From Isoptericola jiangsuensis (GTDB lineage: Bacteria > Actinomycetota > Actinomycetes > Actinomycetales > Cellulomonadaceae): 64,000 nucleotides of DNA. The notes beneath the pieces are model-generated. The model saw nothing but the letters and a program-made list of their open reading frames with translations. It did not search any database and was not told where the DNA came from. Both the position numbers and the translations under genes were made by a program. This document shows positions 52,449 through 60,044 of the stretch, in pieces. The stretch's first letter is position 1. Every line of letters starts with the position of its first letter. Location: NCBI RefSeq assembly GCF_002563715.1, contig NZ_PDJJ01000001.1, positions 2,418,001-2,482,000 of the forward strand, read 5' to 3'.

Positions 52449-52841
52449 TCAGATCAACTCCAGCCCCGGTCCTTCGTGCACGGCTCGGTAGATGGTGTTG
52501 CGGATCGTGTTGGCCACGTCCGAGGTAAGTGTGCGGTCCAGGGGACGAATGATGGTGTGGCAGCGCAGCATCACGGTCGGGCTGATGTCGCGGGTCTAGC
52601 GACGCGCGCGGGTGACGTCGCCCGGGTCGCAGCCGAGGCGGTCGTAGTTCTCGCACACCGGCACGATCGGCGAGTGGCGCACGTACCGGACCGTGCTGCC
52701 TGTCCACTGGGGTTGCAGCGCGGTCACCACGGCGTCGAGCAGGGCTTGAACAGCATGTGCGCCTTGGGTGGGGTCGGTGTGGTCGCGCATGGTGAGCGCG
52801 CGAGTCAGCCGGTCGGCACTCAGGTAGTCGGTGTGTGCCAT
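52449..52841 (-). pseudogene. Class II aminoacyl-tRNA synthetase-like relic (PheRS-like)
   Basis: From ATG 52841 the frame reads MAHTDYLSADRLTRALTMRD, then VRYVRHSPIVPVCENYDRLG and stops at a TAG at 52596. The same frame goes on: TRDISPTVMLRCHT, then RTLTSDVANTIRNTIYRAVH and ends at 52449. This matches the stand-alone phenylalanyl-tRNA-synthetase-like proteins of actinomycetes, with a Tyr-to-stop change and most of the catalytic middle deleted. Family assignment is from remembered patterns and moderately sure; that it is decayed is clear. Confidence 0.6.
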
Positions 52842-53079
52842 GAGGGGGCCTCCGAAGGTTGCGAACTGGCGAGGAGTGAGAACTTCCCCCCGGCCGCGCC
52901 TGCGGATCCTGGTGCGCTAGCTGTGCACGTCGAAGGCCGCGCGGCCATGTCCCGGCCGGGGGTGACGACATGGCTGCTGCCCCTGCATGGCATCAGAATC
53001 CCGGTTGTCGCAGTTGCCGGCAGGCGACGTCAGTCCGGCGGGAGCAGGTCTCATCAGCGAGGAGAGCAATGGGCCATCA

Positions 53080-53379
53080 TCAGCGCAGCTGCCTCAGGAG
53101 GTGATACCTGAGCATCTCGTCCTTCGCTTCTCGATACTCCGGGATCTGCTGGCTGCGCTCCGTGACGTCGTCGCGAGGGGCGGCGTCGATGCAGGCGTGC
53201 AGGAAGCGGGCGACTGCCCGAGCCGTTGTTCGTCGGCGCTGAGTGGCGGTGGGTCGCGCTGCAGCCTGCGGGCAGAGCTCTGCCACCAGACTCCTGCCCG
53301 AAGTGCTGTAGACCGTTGTCTGAGCGTGTCGTTGCGCGCCGACCAGGTCGTCATCACGGGCGGTCTCCGTCGTGCTCAT
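53080..53379 (-). CDS. Small hypothetical protein
   Basis: A 99-residue frame from ATG 53379 with GGAAGAGG six bases upstream. Middle and end look protein-like (TARAVARFLHACIDAA; KDEMLRYHLLRQLR), but no family is recognised and the N-terminal third is low in hydrophobic residues. It may be a surviving fragment in this relic-rich area. The stretch 52842-53079 beside it shows no gene. Confidence 0.35.
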   Translation of the reverse strand: MSTTETARDDDLVGAQRHAQTTVYSTSGRSLVAELCPQAAARPTATQRRRTTARAVARFLHACIDAAPRDDVTERSQQIPEYREAKDEMLRYHLLRQLR

Positions 53380-53505
53380 GCCTCTTCCTTCTCGGCCGTC
53401 GTGGACCGACCGGTGGTGTTCGGCTATCTGGATAGATCCCGGTGGGGAGTGGGTGGTGGCACCCGCTGGAGTCCAGACAACGCGGGGAGCAAGTCAAGCA
53501 CTAAT

Positions 53506-53535
53506 GTACGAGTAGTTCGCTATACTAGCTCGTAC
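53506..53535. promoter_or_regulatory. TetR-type inverted repeat over a promoter
   Basis: GTACGAG (53506-53512) and CTCGTAC (53529-53535) are perfect inverted repeats 16 bases apart, enclosing TATACT (53521-53526), a good -10. It lies just upstream of the decayed TetR gene and is probably its former operator. Confidence 0.6.
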
Positions 53536-53569
53536 CTGAACGTTTGACATAGGGGGTCGACCAGATTGA

Positions 53570-53890
53570 GCGATACCGACCGATCAGATCCGCGACGACC
53601 GCAGGTGGACGCCTGGTGACCCAGCGTGCCGATGCCCCGCCAATCGGATCGCCGCCACAGCCGGCGTCGGGTGGATGACCCTCTGTGGGCACTTCAGCAC
53701 CTGTGCTGAGCTGATCGAGACGGTCGCGGTCGAGAGCCTGGACCGTGGCGACGTCTTGGACTCGGAGGTGCGACTCGACGGCGAGCCCGGTCATGCGCTT
53801 GGCGAACCTCGTCGAGTCGAGTCGAGTCGGGATCTCGTCGATCAGGCGCGTGGACTGCTCGCAGCAGTCCGAACTCGCGAGATGGCACGG
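53570..53890 (+). pseudogene. Decayed TetR-family regulator
   Basis: Codons 53642 onward read NRIAATAGVGWMTLCGHFST, then ETVAVESLDRGDVLDSEVRL and SSRDLVDQARGLLAAVRTRE. This aligns stepwise with the intact TetR protein at 57570-58241 (IAAEAGVGRMTLYGHF; ALVESLDRGEE; LVDQARAVLAA). The first HTH helix is garbled, a stop lies at 53567, and the C-terminal half is missing. It is a degenerate relative of the intact gene, on the opposite strand. Confidence 0.7.
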
Positions 53891-53968
53891 GCCGATGCTC
53901 CGCTGTTCGGCCGGGTGACCTACCAGCGCCGATCCCGGCTACATCACGCCAACACCTTGGAGGCTCCC

Positions 53969-54655
53969 ATGAGCGACATGCACGAGGCAGTGGCCCTGCC
54001 CGATCCGGCTGTGAAACGGCTCCTACATCCCACCGACCTGCCCGAGGCACGATCGCTGTACCTGCGCGGGTGGTGGTTCGGACGGCTGTGTTCCCTTCCG
54101 GTCGTCGCCGCCATCGCAGCGGTCGCCTGGATGCTCAGCGGCAACCTCCTCGCTACGGTGGCGGCAACGTCGAGCACTTTCGTGATCGCGCTCATCGCGA
54201 GCCGCTGGCACCATGCACGGGCGTGGGATTTCATCCCACGCAAGCGACAAGACACGGAGGGCGCGGCCTCCTGGAGGCTCCTGGCCTCGGTGATCGACGC
54301 CATGGCCCTGGTGGTGACCGCCCTCGCCGTCCTCGTTGCCACGGGTTCCCGGCCGCTCCCCGAGGGCGTCATCGCGTTCGCCGTCGGCGCGGGTGCCGGT
54401 GTGGCGCTCGTGCAGATCATCGAGCTGATGGTGGCGATCGCCGGCAGGAGGCACCCGGTTGCCCTGGCCCAACGCCTCGTCATGCTCGCGGCCGTCGCAG
54501 TATCGGCAGTGGTCGTCGCCACGGTGGGCCTGGGCGGTCAGTGGGCCTCGGAGCACTCGACGAGCGCGACCATGGGCGCGGCCACGATCCTCATAGCACA
54601 GTCACTGTGGTGGATCTACGACGTTGTCCGGAACCGCCGTGAGCGGTCGAGATAG
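53969..54655 (+). CDS. Unrecognised membrane protein upstream of a two-component system
   Basis: A 228-residue protein with about six hydrophobic segments (around 34-52, 57-75, 99-117, 122-146, 158-178 and 187-210) and a soluble N-terminus of about 30 residues. GGAGG lies six bases before ATG 53969, which fixes the start. No family recognised. It ends 25 bases before the histidine kinase gene and may share its transcript; sensing or being regulated by that system is inferred only from position. Confidence 0.65.
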   Translation: MSDMHEAVALPDPAVKRLLHPTDLPEARSLYLRGWWFGRLCSLPVVAAIAAVAWMLSGNLLATVAATSSTFVIALIASRWHHARAWDFIPRKRQDTEGAASWRLLASVIDAMALVVTALAVLVATGSRPLPEGVIAFAVGAGAGVALVQIIELMVAIAGRRHPVALAQRLVMLAAVAVSAVVVATVGLGGQWASEHSTSATMGAATILIAQSLWWIYDVVRNRRERSR

Positions 54656-54680
54656 CGCCAGGTCGACGGAGGGGGTGACC

Positions 54681-55844
54681 ATGAGCGATCGTGGACCTGC
54701 GCCTCGTCGAGCCGGTCCTCGGCTTGTGGTGCTGGGCGTTCTGATGGCCTGCTTCGCCTGGGCTGTGATCGTGCCGATATCGCTGACGGCACCGCCGAGC
54801 GCAGTCCTCGGTGCGGTCTTCCTGATCGAGATGGCGGGGTTCGGTGCCGCTCTCGTGCTGGTCCTCTGGACGGCGGTGAATCCGCGGCCGTCCCCCGCCA
54901 CCACATGGGGCACAACAGCATTGCTTCTGGCCGTCTCGTTGGTGCTGTGGGCACCGGCTCATCTGTGGGCCGAGCGCGGTGAGCAGCCGTGGGCATGGTT
55001 GGCCGGCTTCGCGATCGCCGCGTGTGCACTGGTGAGTTGGCAGTCGGGGGTCGTCATGGCCCTCGTCCTGGCGGCGGCCGCCTGGATCGGCGGCATCGTG
55101 TTCGACGGTGAGATCGTCGCCGGCGTCCTGACACTGCTCGGTTGCGGGGTCGTGGTGTGGGCGATGTGCCAGGCCCTCGTGTGGCTGCTGCGGCTGCTCT
55201 GGACGGCACAGGACGTGAGGGAAGCCCAGACCGCACTGGCGATCGCCGAAGAGCGCCTCCGGGCCGGGCGCGAGCTCCATGATGTGCTCGGGCACCGCCT
55301 CGGCATCATCGCACTGAAGGCGGAACTCGCCGCGGGCCTCACTGCCCGCGACCCCGGCCGCGCGACCACCGAATGCGAGGCCATCTGCGGGCTCGCCTCC
55401 GAGACGCTCATCGATGTCCGGCGGGCCGTGCACGGCCAGACGGTCGCCGACCTCGGAGCCCAGCTCCAGGCCGCAGACCTGGTGCTCCGCTCGGCCGGCA
55501 TCGAGGCGAGCGTCGAGGCCGACCCGGACCTGCTTCCACGCTTGTCCCGGGAACTGTCACACCTGCTGGCCACCGTCATCCGGGAGGCCGTGACGAACCT
55601 CCTGCGGCACAGTCGGGCACGGCAGGTGTCGATCACGGTCGCGGCCACCGGACGAGCTCCCACGTTGGTCATCGTCAACGACGGGGTCCGCGAGCCAGAG
55701 CGCAACGAGATCTTCGGGGGGACCGGTCTGGCTGCGCTCTCGGATCGTTGCGCAGCGGTCGGTGCGTACCTGAGCGTGGACCGGAGCACCGAGGACCGTT
55801 TCGAGCTGCGCGTGGAATGCCCGCATGATGCGGGCCGGTCATGA
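54681..55844 (+). CDS. Membrane sensor histidine kinase (NarL-partner type)
   Basis: A 387-residue kinase: five or six membrane helices (residues about 14-170), a short coiled linker, the HisKA_3 helix with RELHDVLGHRLG (His200) and a HATPase with REAVTNLLRHSRA and FGGTGLAALSDR. The D box is VNDG rather than the usual DNG, as in DesK-like kinases. GGAGGGGG precedes ATG 54681. Four-base overlap (ATGA) with the response regulator. The signal is unknown, probably membrane-derived. Confidence 0.9.
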   Translation: MSDRGPAPRRAGPRLVVLGVLMACFAWAVIVPISLTAPPSAVLGAVFLIEMAGFGAALVLVLWTAVNPRPSPATTWGTTALLLAVSLVLWAPAHLWAERGEQPWAWLAGFAIAACALVSWQSGVVMALVLAAAAWIGGIVFDGEIVAGVLTLLGCGVVVWAMCQALVWLLRLLWTAQDVREAQTALAIAEERLRAGRELHDVLGHRLGIIALKAELAAGLTARDPGRATTECEAICGLASETLIDVRRAVHGQTVADLGAQLQAADLVLRSAGIEASVEADPDLLPRLSRELSHLLATVIREAVTNLLRHSRARQVSITVAATGRAPTLVIVNDGVREPERNEIFGGTGLAALSDRCAAVGAYLSVDRSTEDRFELRVECPHDAGRS

Positions 55845-56458
55845 GGGGCGCGCCCATCCGGGTCTTGTTGGCCGAGGACGACGAGCTGATCCGAGAGGCA
55901 CTGGTGGGGCTCCTGGAGCGCGAGTCGGACATCGAGGTCGTGAGCGCAGTCCGTGACGGCAGGCAGGCAACGGAACAGGCCTTGCTGTGCCGCCCTGACG
56001 TCGCCGTCATCGACCTGCAGATGCCCAAACTCGACGGCCTGGGCGTCATCGAAGAACTCGGCCGGGCACTGCCCGACTGCGCCGGGGTGATCCTCACGGC
56101 CCACGGCCGCCCCTACGTACTCCGCCAGGCGCTGACGTCCGGGGCGAGGGGTTTCCTCGCCAAGGGAGCTCCGGGCACGGCGCTGGCCGACGTCGTGCGG
56201 CGCGTGCACGAAGGACAGCGCTACGTCGACCCCGTGCTCGCCGCCGATGCGCTCACCACGCCGCCCTCACCACTGACGCACCGGGAGACCGAGGTGCTCC
56301 TGGCCGCCCGGGCAGACCGGCCGGTCCGGGAGGTCGCCCGGGAACTCTTCCTCTCACCCGGGACGGTCCGCAACTACCTGGCTGCTATCACGCACAAGCT
56401 CGGAGCCGAGACCCGCTCGGAGGCGTACCGGATCGCGCGCGAGAACGGCTGGGTCTGA
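55841..56458 (+). CDS. NarL/LuxR-type response regulator
   Basis: A 205-residue regulator: AEDDELIREAL acid pocket (residues 11-21), phospho-acceptor Asp58 in VAVIDLQMPKLDG, LTAHGRP and FLAKGAPG; LuxR HTH with LTHRETEVLLAARADRPV and SPGTVRNYLAAITHKL. It resembles DesR-type regulators. Coupled by overlap to the kinase gene. Likely target: the flanking membrane-protein genes; not shown. Confidence 0.92.
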   Translation: MRGAPIRVLLAEDDELIREALVGLLERESDIEVVSAVRDGRQATEQALLCRPDVAVIDLQMPKLDGLGVIEELGRALPDCAGVILTAHGRPYVLRQALTSGARGFLAKGAPGTALADVVRRVHEGQRYVDPVLAADALTTPPSPLTHRETEVLLAARADRPVREVARELFLSPGTVRNYLAAITHKLGAETRSEAYRIARENGWV

Positions 56459-56543
56459 GACAACCCGTCGGGTCGGGGTGCATGGAGTTTCCGTGCCGGA
56501 TGCACGGGTCGACCACGCGGGAGCTCAGCAGAAACTGTCGAGC

Positions 56544-57149
56544 GTGAACAACAACACGACGAACCTCGATACCCACGTACACACTCATCCCTCCGGCCGC
56601 GCTGCGGCCTTCGGACACCACCTCCTGGCACGCTGGCCCTCGGTCCTCGGCGTGCTCGCGCTACTCCTCAACAACGCCGACGGTCCCGACCCGCATGTCA
56701 CCGGGATGATCATCATCATCGCCTCGACGTGCTACCTCGCCGCCGCTGCCATCGGCTCCCGGCGAAGCGTCTGGGTCATGGTCGTCGTCGCAAGCGTCGC
56801 CGTCGTCCTCGCCGGCCTCACCGGGCTCGATCCGACCGTCACCATGCTCGTCATGGGAACAGGATTCGCGATCTTCGGGTTCCTGCGCGGCACCGACCGC
56901 CGAGAGGTCGGCCTGCAAGCTCTGGCGTTCGTCGGCTTCAGCGCCATCGCACTGACCGCCATGATGTCCAGCCCCACGGTGGCCCTCTACCTGGCCGCAG
57001 CGGCTGCGCTCGGCCACACCGTATGGGACGTGGTCCACTTCATCCGCGACAAGGTAGTCAGCCGCTCGCTCACCGAAGCCTGCTTCGTCCTCGACCTCGG
57101 TCTGGGGGCTGTGCTGCTGCTCGCGGCCTGGACCATGCCCCCGCTGTGA
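56544..57149 (+). CDS. Unrecognised membrane protein downstream of the two-component system
   Basis: A 201-residue protein from GTG 56544 (alternative GTG 56478 adds 22 residues; neither has a good ribosome binding site). After an Asn/His-rich start (NNNTTNLDTHVHTH) come about six hydrophobic helices filling most of the protein, with a conserved-looking GHTVWDVVHFIRDKVV before the last helix. No family recognised with confidence. Lies 85 bases after the response regulator in the same direction. Confidence 0.62.
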   Translation: MNNNTTNLDTHVHTHPSGRAAAFGHHLLARWPSVLGVLALLLNNADGPDPHVTGMIIIIASTCYLAAAAIGSRRSVWVMVVVASVAVVLAGLTGLDPTVTMLVMGTGFAIFGFLRGTDRREVGLQALAFVGFSAIALTAMMSSPTVALYLAAAAALGHTVWDVVHFIRDKVVSRSLTEACFVLDLGLGAVLLLAAWTMPPL

Positions 57150-57218
57150 ACACCACTCACCCCACGGCTCCGGCAACCATCGCAGGCATTCGCTCCCCCG
57201 GTCGCGGTCAATGGTCGA

Positions 57219-57443
57219 TCAAGCCGAGAGGCCGGGTCCGGGGAGCACATCGATTTCGCGCGCGTGCATCGCCCGCCGCAGTGCGCGCAGCGGGGGCACG
57301 ACGTGGCTGACCTCGCCGCAGGTGCGGTGCCGGTAGAGCACGGGCGGTCCGGCCTCTCCGGCGAGCCCGGCATCGCCGAACGTCACCATGACCATCAACA
57401 AGTCGACCACGGCCTGTTCCGGTTCGAGCAGGCCGATGACCAC
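57219..57443 (-). pseudogene. HxlR-type regulator C-terminal fragment
   Basis: The frame ends VTFGDAGLAGEAGPPVLYRH, RTCGEVSHVVPPLRALRRAM and LPGPGLSA. This is the C-terminal tail of HxlR-like regulators with a WGDRWLAGEAGPP and HRTCG pattern; the winged-helix part upstream cannot be found in any frame. The rest of 57150-57569 holds nothing convincing. Confidence 0.5.
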
Positions 57444-57569
57444 CTCTCTACTGACCAGTGCCCGGTTGTAGGTCGACTCGCTCGTGCGGTCAGGAGGTCG
57501 ATCGCGACGTCAACACCTCAGTGACGCAGGGTCGTGGCGGCCGAGGTTCCTGCCACACATGCGCCGATG

Positions 57570-58241
57570 CTACCCACCAGTGGCGAGTTCATCGCGACCC
57601 TCTTTGGGCGGCGCGGTGCTCGCGAAGGCCGGCAGCAGGATCGCGTCGATGAACCAGGAGGCATCCTCGGCGTCGAGCCGCCCGGCTCGGACTTCCTCGG
57701 CTGCCCCGTTCATCACCACATGGGTGGTGGCCAACAGCCAGCTGACCGGAAGGTCGGCGCGAAAAGCACCTTCGCGCTGGCCACGCTCCAGCAAGGCTCG
57801 CATACGGGCTTCAGCCTTCTCGTGCAACTCCCGGATGCGCGCTGCAGAAAGTTCCTTCTGCGCCGCGGCCAGAACGGCCCGCGCCTGGTCCACGAGCACC
57901 CAACTGGATGCAACAAGCCGCCGGAATGCCTCACGGGCATCACCGTCCAGTGGCACCTCGCGCAGAGCCTCCTCGCCACGGTCGAGACTCTCGACAAGGG
58001 CAGCCTCAATAAGTTCGGGACGCGTCTTGAAGTGCCCGTAGAGGGTCATCCGGCCCACCCCGGCCTCGGCAGCGATGTCGGCCACCGAGGCGTCGGGGTC
58101 GTTGCGGATCGCGGTGACGACCGCCGCCAGGATCTTCGCTCGATTGCGCTGCGCGTCGGCCCGCTGGTTGACCGCGCGACGATCACCTGCTGCGGAGACC
58201 TGCTGGAGACCACCGTTCGCCATGGCCTTCTTGGTCGCCAT
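57570..58241 (-). CDS. TetR family transcriptional regulator
   Basis: A 223-residue regulator: HTH in ASVADIAAEAGVGRMTLYGH (about 55-74) and a C-terminal ligand domain. ATG 58241 (MATKKAMANGG) is preferred over 58253 because GAGGTGGAG lies just upstream. The divergent gene is an MFS transporter, the normal target of such a repressor, but only its first 50 codons survive. A degenerate relative of this regulator lies at 53570-53890. Confidence 0.87.
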   Translation of the reverse strand: MATKKAMANGGLQQVSAAGDRRAVNQRADAQRNRAKILAAVVTAIRNDPDASVADIAAEAGVGRMTLYGHFKTRPELIEAALVESLDRGEEALREVPLDGDAREAFRRLVASSWVLVDQARAVLAAAQKELSAARIRELHEKAEARMRALLERGQREGAFRADLPVSWLLATTHVVMNGAAEEVRAGRLDAEDASWFIDAILLPAFASTAPPKEGRDELATGG

Positions 58242-58371
58242 GCTCCACCTCATTAGTCGTACGGAAATGCATGAGATATTCTATGCGTTACAACTCACAC
58301 ATCAGCGATTGAGTTCATCCTGGCGGTGAAGCGCAGAGCCCGTAGGCACGGCGAGCAAGACGAGATCGACC

Positions 58372-58673
58372 ATGACTGCGACACAACGCGAGCAAGTAGA
58401 CGCGGGAGCGCACCCCAAGCGCTGGCTGGCGCTGGGCCTGTTGGGCACGGCGCAGTTCATGCCGATCCTCGACATCACGGTCGTGGCGATCGCGCTGCCG
58501 CAGATGGGACCGGACCTGTACCTGTCGCGCGACTCGTCGTCACCGGCGACGACACCATCCACGGCGAGCCCGACGTCCCGTTCAAAGTGTTCCTCGACGG
58601 CGACGCCCAGACCCTCGCCATCCGCCAACAAGGACGGACGGCGGAACTCAAACCGGCGATGTCGTTGGTTTGA
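58372..58673 (+). pseudogene. MFS transporter start joined to an unrelated gene end
   Basis: From ATG 58372 the first 50 codons encode an EmrB/QacA-type start (HPKRWLALGLLGTAQFMPIL, DITVVAIALPQMG). Near 58515-58530 the coding sense moves to another frame, reading ARLVVTGDDTIHGEPDVPFK and ending KPAMSLV at 58673. That tail is protein-like but belongs to no transporter and is not recognised. A deletion has fused two gene ends, 16 bases from the tRNA gene. Confidence 0.7.
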
Positions 58674-58688
58674 ACAACGACCTTCTTG

Positions 58689-58762
58689 TGGGCCCGGAGG
58701 GATTCGAACCCCCGACATCCACGGTGTAAGCGTGGCGCTCTAACCAGCTGAGCTACAGGCCC
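58689..58762 (-). tRNA. tRNA-Val (anticodon TAC)
   Basis: Minus-strand cloverleaf of 74 bases: acceptor GGGCCTG/CGGGCCC, D arm GCTCAGCTGGTTAGAGC, anticodon stem CCACG/CGTGG with loop CTTACAC (anticodon TAC), T arm with TTCGAAT, discriminator A. CCA is not encoded. Its 3' end faces the accessory region to the left, the usual side for integrated elements. Confidence 0.96.
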
Positions 58763-58840
58763 CGGCAGCGCACGCAAGGATACCTGCAGCGGCGGTGGTG
58801 CTCGCCCGCGGGCCCACCGGCCGGACGGTGCGCGGCGCGA

Positions 58841-59299
58841 TCAGATCTCGGCGAGCGCCTGGAGGTAGCCGTCCAGGTCACGGCGCTGACCGCGCGGGTG
58901 GACGACGGACCAGCGGACGATGCCGTCGGCGTCGACGAGGAACGAGCCGCGCAGCGCGTGCCCGGAGCGCTCGTCGAACACGCCGAACGCGCGGGCGGCG
59001 GCGCCGTGGGGCCAGAAGTCGCTGAGGAGGTCGAACCCGAACCCCTCGATCTCCTGCCACGCCTTGAGGGTGAAGACGGGGTCGGTGGACACGGCGAGGA
59101 GCCGCACCCCGGCGGACTCGAAGTCCTCGATGTTGTCCCGCAGCTCGCACAGCTCCCCGGTGCAGATCCCGGAGAACGCGAACGGGTAGAACACGACGAG
59201 CACGGGCTCGCCACGCAGGTCGGCGAGCTGCGTGGGAGTCCCGTGCGTGTCGGGGAGGGTGAAGTCGGGCGCCGGGTCCCCGGCGACCGGCGGTGTCAC
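58841..59299 (-). CDS. Peroxiredoxin (AhpE/BCP type)
   Basis: A 152-residue thiol peroxidase: [16 protein letters not shown], then [20 protein letters not shown] with peroxidatic Cys (FSGICT) and a second Cys five residues on, [11 protein letters not shown] and [15 protein letters not shown]. It reduces peroxides using a thiol partner. Start GTG 59299 gives the family's normal N-terminus; GTG 59326, overlapping the DUF3052 stop, is an alternative. Co-transcribed with DUF3052. Confidence 0.92.
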   Translation of the reverse strand: MTPPVAGDPAPDFTLPDTHGTPTQLADLRGEPVLVVFYPFAFSGICTGELCELRDNIEDFESAGVRLLAVSTDPVFTLKAWQEIEGFGFDLLSDFWPHGAAARAFGVFDERSGHALRGSFLVDADGIVRWSVVHPRGQRRDLDGYLQALAEI

Positions 59300-59315
59300 C
59301 GCGTCGATGGCCGGA

Positions 59316-59720
59316 TCAGCGGCCACGGTTCGCGAGCCGCGTCGCGGACCAGTCGTCGCCGGCGGCGAACGTGCTGGTGGCGTGCAGTCCGGCCGTGGTC
59401 GCGGCCTCCTGGATCTCGTCGTGGCCGACGTGGCCGTCTCGTCCCGGCTTGCGGGTGAGGAGCCAGACCTTCCCGCCGTCCTCGAGCGCCGTCTGCGCGT
59501 CCACGAGCATGTCGGTGAGGTCACCGTCCTCGTCGCGCCACCACACCAGGACGGCGTCCGTGACGTCGTCGTAGTCCTCGTCGACGAGCTCACCGCCGAG
59601 CGCGGCCTCCAGCGCAGCGCGCAGGGGCTCGTCGACGTCGTCGTCCCACCCGAACTCCTGCACGACCTGACCGGTGGTGAACCCGAAGCGTGCCGCCTGG
59701 GTGTCCGCCTGCTGTCCCAC
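59316..59720 (-). CDS. DUF3052 family protein
   Basis: A 134-residue actinobacterial protein of unknown function: [40 protein letters not shown] and [15 protein letters not shown]. The pairing with a peroxiredoxin gene and divergent aceE is conserved in actinobacteria. GTG 59720 is the first start in frame with family-like sequence after it. Soluble; no catalytic motif seen. Confidence 0.88.
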   Translation of the reverse strand: MGQQADTQAARFGFTTGQVVQEFGWDDDVDEPLRAALEAALGGELVDEDYDDVTDAVLVWWRDEDGDLTDMLVDAQTALEDGGKVWLLTRKPGRDGHVGHDEIQEAATTAGLHATSTFAAGDDWSATRLANRGR

Positions 59721-60044
59721 GGGTGTGCTCTTTCCTTCCGTCGTCGGTGGGCACGACGTCGCGCGCGCCTCGAGCGCCAAGGTAGTGCACTCGAGGCCCC
59801 GACGCCCGCCCAGTCCGGTGGCGACGGCCTGCGAGGACGCCTCCTGAGGTGCAGGCATGACGTAGATCACGGATTCTTGACTCCCTGCTGGTGTTCCACG
59901 GGGCAAAGTCGAGACACAATGACTGATGACCACCCGTGGGTGGACCGCGCCGTCGCGACCCCGACGACACGGGTCCGCAGACGGGAACCCTTGCACGAGC
60001 GGCCGCCACCCTTGGCGGCAGCCCGCAGAAGAGAGAGGTTGCTG
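59721..60044. promoter_or_regulatory. Divergent control region of DUF3052 and aceE
   Basis: No gene seen. TTGACT (59877-59882) is a candidate aceE -35, but no convincing -10 is at the right distance. Two hairpins lie in the aceE leader: CCACCCGTGGGTGG (near 59929-59942) and GCCGCCA/TGGCGGC (60002-60019), the latter just before the GAGAGG ribosome binding site (60033-60038). On the minus strand TACCTT near 59773-59768 may serve DUF3052. Confidence 0.4.

Noticed and set aside
53543-53575. TTGACA near 53544 as the -35 of a gene reading right
   Set aside because: No suitable -10 at 16-18 bases and only a decayed TetR frame downstream.
48444-58688. Intact prophage or integrative element
   Set aside because: No integrase, structural or conjugation genes and no duplicated tRNA end were found.
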